DNA of 6,210 nucleotides from assembly GCA_029240015.1 (NCBI GenBank), contig JARBTU010000151.1, forward strand, positions 1 to 6,210. Direction: 5' to 3'. The DNA comes from Oscillospiraceae bacterium. GTDB lineage: Bacteria; Bacillota; Clostridia; Oscillospirales; Ruminococcaceae. How positions within the stretch are numbered: the first letter of the stretch is position 1; each line of letters opens with the position of its first letter. Shown here one piece after another: positions 1-5,646 of this stretch. The position numbers and the translations under genes are program-made. Below the pieces are notes generated by a model that searched no databases, was not told the DNA's origin, and worked only from the letters and a program-made list of their open reading frames with translations.

Positions 1-1061
1 AGCTGGGCTATGATTATGACGATGCTGTTGATTACGCGGTTGCCGCCTGTTGGGAGTTCATTGTACCGAATTGCGCAATGGATATCCCCAATATCATTAC
101 TTTGAATTTCCCTAAAGTAGTCGATAATGTAATTCGCAATACAATGACGGAATGTGATTCTTTTGAACGACTCATGGCGAATGTTAAAATTGAAATAAAA
201 AATGAAAGTGAGAGGCTGATTGAACAGGCAAACCAAACCCAATTAACTCCTTCGCCCTATATGTCATTATTTATAGACTGTTGTTTGGAAAAAGGGCAAG
301 ATATATCTCAAAATGCAGCCAAATACAATAATTACGGGTGTCATGGTGCTGGTATTGCCAATGCAGCGGATGCACTGGCGGCAGTGAAAAAGACAGTTTA
401 TGATGATAAAGCGATTAATAAAAAGACAATTCTGAATATGTTGGAAAGTGATTTCGATGGGTATGAGGAACTTCATCACAAGTTATTGGATTGCCCCAAA
501 ATGGGAAACAATGACCCGTATGTAGACGAAATTTCCTGTGCTCTGATGGACACCTTCTCTAAAGAAATGAATGGCCAGAAAAATAACCGCGGTGGAATTT
601 TCAGAGCAGGTACGGGCAGTGCGATGGAATATATGTGGAGTGCGAAACAAGTGGGCGCTACCGCAGACGGTCGAAAAGCATTCCAACCGTATGGCTCCAG
701 CTTTTCACCATCCCTGACGGCAAGATTAAAAGGCCCATTGTCATTAATACAATCTTTTACGAAGTATAATATGAAAAACATTATCAACGGCGGTCCTCTT
801 ACGATAGAAATACACGACACAACATTCCGTAATGATTTGGGGCTCCAAAAGGTCGCACAGTTGATAAAGATATATATTGATTTAGGCGGGCATCAGCTTC
901 AACTGAATTCCATCAGCCGGGAGCGTCTTCTGGATGCCCAGAAACATCCGGAAAGATACCCAAATCTAATCGTACGCGTCTGGGGTTGGAGCGGATATTT
1001 CAATGAGCTTGACACAGAATATCAGGATCATATTATACGCCGAACCGAATTTTCAATATAA
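1..1061 (+). CDS. Glycyl radical enzyme (pyruvate formate-lyase-like family), C-terminal part, 5' end outside window
   Basis: The frame is open from base 3, so the ATG at 78 is internal; 352 residues are visible of a family usually around 800 long. Near the left edge is the active-site loop AACWEF, with the presumed thiyl Cys at 48-50 and a Glu two residues on (54-56). This C-x-E pattern is known from dehydratase, lyase and decarboxylase members; true pyruvate formate-lyase has two adjacent cysteines. The radical motif RVWGWSGYF lies near the C-terminus, its Gly codon at 984-986, 24 residues before the end. The Cys-Gly spacing of 312 residues is close to that of characterised members. Other family blocks are YNNYGCHGAGIANAADAL, GATADGRKA and GGHQLQLNS. 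The enzyme should be cytosolic and oxygen-sensitive, and should need a radical-SAM activase, which is not in the window. The substrate cannot be assigned. Family membership is very secure; the subgroup is open. Confidence 0.95.
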   Translation, partial: LGYDYDDAVDYAVAACWEFIVPNCAMDIPNIITLNFPKVVDNVIRNTMTECDSFERLMANVKIEIKNESERLIEQANQTQLTPSPYMSLFIDCCLEKGQDISQNAAKYNNYGCHGAGIANAADALAAVKKTVYDDKAINKKTILNMLESDFDGYEELHHKLLDCPKMGNNDPYVDEISCALMDTFSKEMNGQKNNRGGIFRAGTGSAMEYMWSAKQVGATADGRKAFQPYGSSFSPSLTARLKGPLSLIQSFTKYNMKNIINGGPLTIEIHDTTFRNDLGLQKVAQLIKIYIDLGGHQLQLNSISRERLLDAQKHPERYPNLIVRVWGWSGYFNELDTEYQDHIIRRTEFSI

Positions 1062-1095
1062 GTTGCATTTACAGAAAATAATCCTAATATTAATC

Positions 1096-1131
1096 AAAAA
1101 AGCTTCTTCACCAAAGTGAAAAAGCTTTTTT
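1096..1131. terminator. Bidirectional rho-independent terminator between convergent genes
   Basis: The sequence AAAAAAGCTT-c-TTCAC, loop CAAA, GTGAA-a-AAGCTTTTTT forms a 15-bp stem with one internal mismatch. It is flanked by an A-run on the left and a T-run on the right, so the transcript ends in U-rich sequence whichever strand is read. It lies 34 bases after the glycyl radical enzyme stop and 23 bases beyond the EF-G-like stop, as expected for a shared terminator of two convergent genes. Confidence 0.85.
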
Positions 1132-1154
1132 GTATATTTTGCATATAAGATATT

Positions 1155-3233
1155 TTATTCTTCCATATTCTTCGATTTTTCAATAACATCCTGCTCTAAG
1201 TTGGACGGCAGCTGATCATAGCGTTCAAAATCAAACGTGAAATATCCCGCTCCCTGTGTCATCTGTCTTATCAACATGGTAAAATCATGCATTTCAGCTG
1301 ACGGGACTTCTGCTTCAACAAGCGTCATGCCATCTTCCGCAGGGTTCATTCCTAAGACTTTTCCTCTCTTTTTGTTCAGCTCTCCCATAAGGTCCCCCGT
1401 ATTTCCATCCGGCACGACGGCTTTTAGCCTTCCTATCGGCTCTAACAAAACCGGTGATGCCTGTGGAATGCCTGAACGATATGCCAAAGCCGCAGCCATT
1501 TTAAATGACATTTCAGAAGAATCCACAGGATGATATGAGCCATCCACCAAAGTGGCTTTGAGCCCCACCACAGGGTATCCTGCTAAAACGCCTTTTTGCA
1601 TGGAATCTCTCAGTCCTTTTTCAACTGCAGGAAAAAATCCCCGCGGAACAGAGCCGCCGAAAACCTTTTCTTCAAAGTTCAAATCTTCGCTGTCACAAGG
1701 CTCAAATTCAATCCACACATGCCCAAACTGTCCGTGTCCGCCTGTTTGTTTTTTGTGCTTTCCTTCCACCTTTACTTTCTTACGGATTGTTTCTCTGTAT
1801 GCAACGGTCGGTGGGTCAAGATATACCTCCACGCCAAACTTTGTCATAAGTTTTGAGATGGCAACATCCAGGTGCTGGTCTCCTAATCCTTTCAATATCT
1901 GCTCATGCGTTTCGTTGTTGATTTCGAACCCTAAAGTCAAATCTTCTTCAAGAAGTCTATGCATCCCTTGAGAGATTTTGCTTTCATCCCCTTTGGATTT
2001 CATTTTTATCGCCATGTTATAACAAGGATTCGGGAACTTCGGAGGGGTAATTTTGACCTTGGCAGAGAGATCACACAAAGTATCCCCTGTATTCGCACTT
2101 AATTTGGTCACAACTCCAATGTCTCCCGCAATAATTTCGCCCATATCCTCCTGCTTTTTCCCTTTTACACTGATAATTTTTCCTATCTTTTCACTTTCTC
2201 CCGTTGTCATATTAAACAGTACACTGTCTTGAGAAAGTTTCCCCGAAACTACTTTAAAAAACGACATCTTCCCAACAAACGGGTCTGCAATTGTCTTAAA
2301 TACATAGGCAACAGTTGGTTTTGTGGAATCACAAGCAATTTCAACGCTCTTTCCATTGTCATCCACTGCATCAGACTCGGTTAGTTCACCCGCATTCGGA
2401 AGAAGATTTACAATCCCATCCAGAAATAAGTCTATGCCGGATAGATCAAACGATGACCCGCAGAACACCGGATAAATTTCCCCGTTCTTGACGCCATTAT
2501 GTATCCCTGTAACCAGTTCGTCATGGGTGAATTTTTCGCCCGAAAAGTATTTTTCAAACAAAGCCTCATCCGTTTCCGCAACGGCTTCGCTGATTGCGTT
2601 TATAAGACCTTCCAGCCTGTGCTCCGTGTTTGGAATAGCCACCTCTTTGGCATTTCCTTTATCGTCGTATTGATAAGCTTTCATCTCTATCAGATTTATG
2701 TAGCTTGAAACCTTTGAATTTTCAACGAATGGAACAACTATCGGGCAAACCGATGGCCCAAACGCAGATTTTAACTCTTCCAGTACTTTGTAAAAATCAG
2801 AATTCTCCCGATCCAGCTTCGTCACAAAAAATGCACATGCCTTTTTGTTTTCCTGTGCAATCTTTTTTGCCTTTTTAGCACCGACTGTCACTCCCGACTT
2901 TCCCGAGACCGCAATCACGATGCTTTCCGCCGCTTTGGCTCCTTCATAAAGTCCTGCGGCAAAGTCAAACATTCCGGGTGTATCAATTATGTTAATTTTA
3001 TATTCTTTATATTCAAATGGCGCAACGGATAAAGAAAGCGTAGCTTTTCTTCTAATCTCTTCGGGGTCATAGTCAAGAACGGTGTTCCCGTCCGAAATCT
3101 TCCCCAACCTGTCAGTTGCTTTGGCGAAAAACAGCATGCTTTCCGCAAGCGACGTTTTTCCGGATCCTCCGTGCCCTGTAATAGCGAGATTTTTAATTTT
3201 GTCCGAGTTGTATTGTTTCATACTGACCGCCAT
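1155..3233 (-). CDS. EF-G-like translational GTPase (FusA paralogue, not housekeeping EF-G)
   Basis: At 692 residues it has the full five-domain EF-G layout. The G domain carries P-loop GHGGSGKT (20-27), G3 DTPG (84-87) and G4 TKLD (138-141). Domain II starts around residue 300 and domain III around 400. Domain IV includes TGGHGQFGHVWIEFEP (497-512) and GSYHPVDSSE (565-574), which keeps the conserved tip His; domain V follows from about 595. It departs from housekeeping EF-G: the P-loop is GHGGSGKT not GHIDAGKT, switch I reads RRKATLS where EF-G has RGITI (Thr65 kept), and Met88 replaces the His of DTPGH. Such paralogues are known in Bacillota and Thermus (EF-G2 type), and their role is poorly defined; cytosolic ribosome binding is inferred. 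The start is uncertain: ATG at 3231-3233 lies only 2 bases after GGAG, while Met5 (3219-3221) lies 14 bases after it and begins MKQYNSDKI, which I think better matches relatives. It has its own promoter and a terminator on each side. Confidence 0.93.
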   Translation of the reverse strand: MAVSMKQYNSDKIKNLAITGHGGSGKTSLAESMLFFAKATDRLGKISDGNTVLDYDPEEIRRKATLSLSVAPFEYKEYKINIIDTPGMFDFAAGLYEGAKAAESIVIAVSGKSGVTVGAKKAKKIAQENKKACAFFVTKLDRENSDFYKVLEELKSAFGPSVCPIVVPFVENSKVSSYINLIEMKAYQYDDKGNAKEVAIPNTEHRLEGLINAISEAVAETDEALFEKYFSGEKFTHDELVTGIHNGVKNGEIYPVFCGSSFDLSGIDLFLDGIVNLLPNAGELTESDAVDDNGKSVEIACDSTKPTVAYVFKTIADPFVGKMSFFKVVSGKLSQDSVLFNMTTGESEKIGKIISVKGKKQEDMGEIIAGDIGVVTKLSANTGDTLCDLSAKVKITPPKFPNPCYNMAIKMKSKGDESKISQGMHRLLEEDLTLGFEINNETHEQILKGLGDQHLDVAISKLMTKFGVEVYLDPPTVAYRETIRKKVKVEGKHKKQTGGHGQFGHVWIEFEPCDSEDLNFEEKVFGGSVPRGFFPAVEKGLRDSMQKGVLAGYPVVGLKATLVDGSYHPVDSSEMSFKMAAALAYRSGIPQASPVLLEPIGRLKAVVPDGNTGDLMGELNKKRGKVLGMNPAEDGMTLVEAEVPSAEMHDFTMLIRQMTQGAGYFTFDFERYDQLPSNLEQDVIEKSKNMEE

Positions 3234-3434
3234 TTCTCCGCACGATATGATTTTTGAAGAAAGCTTTTCCCAACGCTCCGCGCGGAAAGCATTTGGGCCC
3301 TATTTTGCCAAAGCAAAAGCCAAAAATATCTCCGCATAAAATCATACCATCTTGACCGGCGGAACCTGATTTTTTTGACTCCTGTTGCCTGCAAAACGAG
3401 AATGTGTAGATTGTCCATATTTTTTTACATTTGT
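3234..3434 (-). promoter_or_regulatory. Long 5' leader of the EF-G-like gene
   Basis: About 200 bases separate the predicted transcription start (near 3434) from the first ATG of the EF-G-like gene. On the - strand the leader holds a hairpin at 3303-3318 (TTTTGC, loop TTTG, GCAAAA). It is followed by a larger one at 3269-3297: CCC, a bulged A, AATGCT, a GC-rich 10-base loop, then AGCGTT and GGG. A GGAG element sits at 3236-3239. A 66-codon Arg/Lys-rich reading frame (3218-3418) crosses the leader, but its ATG has no Shine-Dalgarno site and I do not call it a gene. I recognise no known riboswitch or T-box signature. Apart from this leader, the promoter and the upstream terminator, the interval 3234-3540 shows nothing else. 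Confidence 0.45.
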
Positions 3435-3440
3435 TTAATT

Positions 3441-3469
3441 ATTATATCATATATTCCCTAAAAAAGCCA
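3441..3469 (-). promoter_or_regulatory. Sigma-A type promoter with extended -10, for the EF-G-like gene
   Basis: On the - strand TGATATAAT (3441-3449) is a perfect TATAAT hexamer preceded by TG and one base, an extended -10. Seventeen bases further upstream is only a weak -35 (TGGCTT, 3464-3469), which an extended -10 can tolerate. It lies just downstream of the terminator of the preceding operon, so it would start a separate transcript for the EF-G-like gene. Confidence 0.6.
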
Positions 3470-3473
3470 TCAG

Positions 3474-3527
3474 AAAAATAAAAAACCACATAATCAAGAT
3501 GTAGAAAATCATCTTGATTATGTGGTT
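3474..3527 (-). terminator. Rho-independent terminator of the rlmB / P-type ATPase-like operon
   Basis: Reading the - strand, 13 bases after the stop codon at 3541-3543 begins an uninterrupted 18-bp stem. The arms are 3510-3527 and 3484-3501, with an 8-base loop. It runs into a T-rich tract (TTTTTTATTTTT, 3474-3485). The + strand side lacks a matching long T-run, so it is directional, ending transcription from the right. Confidence 0.92.
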
Positions 3528-3540
3528 AATTTTAACAACA

Positions 3541-4992
3541 TCACAGTTGTTTTATCTTCATAGTAATCATCGTTACGACAAACCACGACAATTGGAACAC
3601 AAATAGCAGTAAAGTCGTTAACTGGCTGAAATCTCTTAAAAAGCTGAACACAGCAAGCAGTCCATATCCCACAACCATTGATGCCGCTTGAACAACATTC
3701 CCTATCATCATCATCGATTTCATTCTTTTGGCTACGACTAATCCCGTTATATAGGAAAAGAATGCTCCGTTGTTTACGACACTCGAACTCAATTGAGGTG
3801 TTTTTTGTGTAATCTCGCTGTAATGGGAATGAAGCCTTGCCGGCATGATTTTAAACATCTCTTTAGGAACATCAAATACTATCGCCAGCTTATCCCTCGT
3901 TAAAACAGCATCCACACTGTTCACGACCAAGAACACATCATTTTGCTCAAGTTTTTTAAGTGCGTCTTTAACCTCGGGCATGGCTTTGAACCCAATTACA
4001 AAGACCGCCGTAAGCTCCCCGGCTGTTGAAAGATATATCAGCTCGTTTCCCTCCGAGATATATCTTTCCTCATAATCTTTGGAGGGCACGTCCACCCCGT
4101 GGTTCAGCATCAGCTCTCTTGTTCCAATCAAAACCCGCTTGTTTTCCACCCAAGCACTGAGTCCCATCGTGTCTTCATAAAGAATATTGTCAACTTTCTT
4201 TAAAAGCTCGGTCTTATGTGCTATCACCTGCATAAAAATATCACTTAAAATACTTCTTGCACTGCACGCAACACTTGCGGCATCTAAGATGGCTTCATCA
4301 ATCCGCATTCCGCTGAAAGTCTTGATTCCAAACAACGTAACCGCTCCATGAGGGAACAAATCCTTGGCATGAATGATGGTGGCGTTTGTTTCGGAGAAGT
4401 CTTCGGCACTTTTGTATCCTAAAATGGCACATCCGTATTTATAGAGTTTTTTTGCCGCTCTTTTAAGGGGTGCGTTCACAACAAACAAGTGTGATAAAGG
4501 AGAACAAATACAAATTGTTGCTGTAAAAGCTGTTGCCGCGACATAAATATCACGCATTACAAATTGCATCGCAATAAATAAAATCAGCGCGGCACCAAGA
4601 GAAATCGGAACCAAAAATTTGCTGATTTTGTCCGAAGCATCTTCGCCATAAGAGTAATACATAAAGTCTGTCAAAAAATCCGTTCTTTTGTTATACGCAA
4701 GGCAGGGCATGTCGTTGATAAGTCCTCTTGTATATCCGGAAGCTTCTGTATCATCTTCCATCACCAAAACACCATATTTTTTATATTCAGAAGAAACCAG
4801 TTTAAAATTAAGCTGTGCCCTGCTTACAATCAAAAGCTTCCCAATCGTGTTGAACAAAAGGACAAAGATGGCTATAACCGAATACAGGTGTACGTTTTCA
4901 TCCAAAAGCTTATAAGGATTTATCGCAATCATGATATTTTGAATTAAACAAATAAGTGTAGTCAGTGCGGGGATCGCATCCCTTTCGGGCAA
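3541..4992 (-). CDS. Degenerate P-type ATPase-like membrane protein, C-terminal fragment (frame-broken from the ORF at 4962-5606)
   Basis: These 483 codons from a TTG follow the order of a heavy-metal-type P-type ATPase. Two membrane segments (about 7-25, 38-56) precede a short actuator-like stretch (57-125). Two more follow (127-146, 149-172), the second with ICSPLSHLFVVNAPLKRAAK where pumps have CPCALGLATP. A nucleotide-binding-like region comes next (VLIGTRELM 287-295; ELIYLSTAGELTAVFVIG 317-334), then two final helices (about 410-480). Catalytic motifs are replaced: CPC is CSP (163-165), DKTGT is DLFPH (211-215), the HP motif is absent, TGDN is NSVD (358-361), and GDGxND is missing. It is therefore probably a pseudo-ATPase without transport turnover. 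No Shine-Dalgarno site precedes the TTG or the later ATG of NIMIAINP, so independent translation is unlikely; I read it as the second part of the gene at 4962-5606. Fold resemblance is by eye; the function is unknown. Confidence 0.75.
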   Translation of the reverse strand: MPERDAIPALTTLICLIQNIMIAINPYKLLDENVHLYSVIAIFVLLFNTIGKLLIVSRAQLNFKLVSSEYKKYGVLVMEDDTEASGYTRGLINDMPCLAYNKRTDFLTDFMYYSYGEDASDKISKFLVPISLGAALILFIAMQFVMRDIYVAATAFTATICICSPLSHLFVVNAPLKRAAKKLYKYGCAILGYKSAEDFSETNATIIHAKDLFPHGAVTLFGIKTFSGMRIDEAILDAASVACSARSILSDIFMQVIAHKTELLKKVDNILYEDTMGLSAWVENKRVLIGTRELMLNHGVDVPSKDYEERYISEGNELIYLSTAGELTAVFVIGFKAMPEVKDALKKLEQNDVFLVVNSVDAVLTRDKLAIVFDVPKEMFKIMPARLHSHYSEITQKTPQLSSSVVNNGAFFSYITGLVVAKRMKSMMMIGNVVQAASMVVGYGLLAVFSFLRDFSQLTTLLLFVFQLSWFVVTMITMKIKQL

Positions 4993-5016
4993 TACAGCAT
5001 GGGATCGGCACTTTGA
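4962..5016 (-). other. Frame break between the two parts of the P-type ATPase-like gene
   Basis: The upstream frame stops at 4962-4964 (TGA). The downstream frame is closed above 5016 by TGA at 5017-5019, so any frame change must fall in this interval. The change needed is to the -1 frame (equivalently +2). Upstream coding sense runs to about SADPMLYC and downstream sense begins at about PERDAIPAL, placing the break near 4985-4995. No canonical X-XXY-YYZ slippery heptamer is present in the upstream frame. The simplest reading is a deletion or indel, or an assembly error, rather than programmed frameshifting. Confidence 0.6.
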
Positions 5017-5606
5017 TCAATCATATCAGAAATATTTACAAAGCGAAAGACATTTAAAACAACAATCCCGAGTGCGACGATGCCAACGAGCAGCAAAACG
5101 CCCATACGGAGCAACAAGCTTGTTTTCAGCTCTTTAATATCAAGAAGAATTGCAGGAATATCCTCCGGCGAATGCAAGTCATCCGTTTCTTCTTTCTTTG
5201 GAGGCGCTTGTACGGACGGTTTTTTCTCGTTCTCTTTCTGCTGACGGGAACCTTCCATAACAAATTCTTTCTTTTGCGGTGCTTTATCAAAGAGAATGGT
5301 TTTTTCATTTTCTTTGTTTGTTTTTATCGCTTGATCTTCATGCTTCGCCAAAAAATCTTTATCCAAAACAAACCGTTTTTTATCAGTTAACGGATAATTC
5401 AGTGAAGCAAATTCAGCCTCGTTTTCTTTTTTAAGTTCACTCTTTTTTTGATTTCCCCGGGATGGCTCTTTTTTCAGCATGATTTCGTTCAGCAAAGAGT
5501 CAATATCAACCTCTTTTTTCGGCTCTGAAGTCTTAGAAGGCTTGCTGTTTAGCTGAACTTCACTTAATATATTGTCCACAGAAAATTCGTCTTTTTTTCC
5601 GCCCAT
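4962..5606 (-). CDS. N-terminal fragment of the P-type ATPase-like protein: Lys/Glu-rich cytoplasmic tail plus first membrane helix
   Basis: This frame has 214 codons. Residues 1-160 are hydrophilic, rich in Lys and Glu and probably disordered. They contain a duplicated short motif: VDNILSEVQL (10-19) and IDSLLNEIML (35-44). One clear transmembrane helix follows (about 164-189), then VNISDMIDQSADPMLYC, after which the frame runs out in an unrelated tail, PKGMRSPH. The start is well supported: GGAGG at 5616-5620 lies 9 bases before the ATG. It begins 40 bases after the rlmB stop with no terminator between, so the two share a transcript. The basic tail should be cytoplasmic and the helix in the inner membrane. 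No enzymatic domain is visible. I infer it is the natural N-terminus of the protein continued at 3541-4992; if truly separate, it would be a small single-pass membrane protein. Confidence 0.75.
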   Translation of the reverse strand: MGGKKDEFSVDNILSEVQLNSKPSKTSEPKKEVDIDSLLNEIMLKKEPSRGNQKKSELKKENEAEFASLNYPLTDKKRFVLDKDFLAKHEDQAIKTNKENEKTILFDKAPQKKEFVMEGSRQQKENEKKPSVQAPPKKEETDDLHSPEDIPAILLDIKELKTSLLLRMGVLLLVGIVALGIVVLNVFRFVNISDMIDQSADPMLYCPKGMRSPH

Positions 5607-5615
5607 TAAGAAAAA

Positions 5616-5620
5616 CCTCC
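5616..5620 (-). promoter_or_regulatory. Ribosome binding site of the P-type ATPase-like gene
   Basis: GGAGG on the - strand, 9 bases upstream of the ATG at 5604-5606. It fixes the start of the N-terminal fragment and contrasts with the absence of any such site before the downstream frame at 4992. Confidence 0.85.
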
Positions 5621-5646
5621 GTTCATCACAAAATCAAATCAGAATA

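Noticed and set aside
78..80. ATG as the start of the glycyl radical enzyme
   Set aside because: The frame is open from base 3 and the catalytic Cys loop lies upstream of this ATG, so the gene starts outside the window.
267..820. - strand reading frames opposite the glycyl radical enzyme
   Set aside because: Shadows of a clearly conserved coding frame with no start signals.
1237..2708. Several + strand reading frames opposite the EF-G-like gene
   Set aside because: They are antisense to a well-conserved protein, lack ribosome binding sites and resemble no family.
3218..3418. 66-codon Arg/Lys-rich reading frame as a real gene
   Set aside because: No Shine-Dalgarno site, start only about 16 bases from the predicted transcript start, and no recognisable protein; mentioned only as a possible leader frame.
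4962..5016. Programmed -1 ribosomal frameshift joining the two ORFs
   Set aside because: No in-frame X-XXY-YYZ heptamer, the possible stimulatory hairpins are tiny, and the helix count suggests missing sequence rather than recoding.
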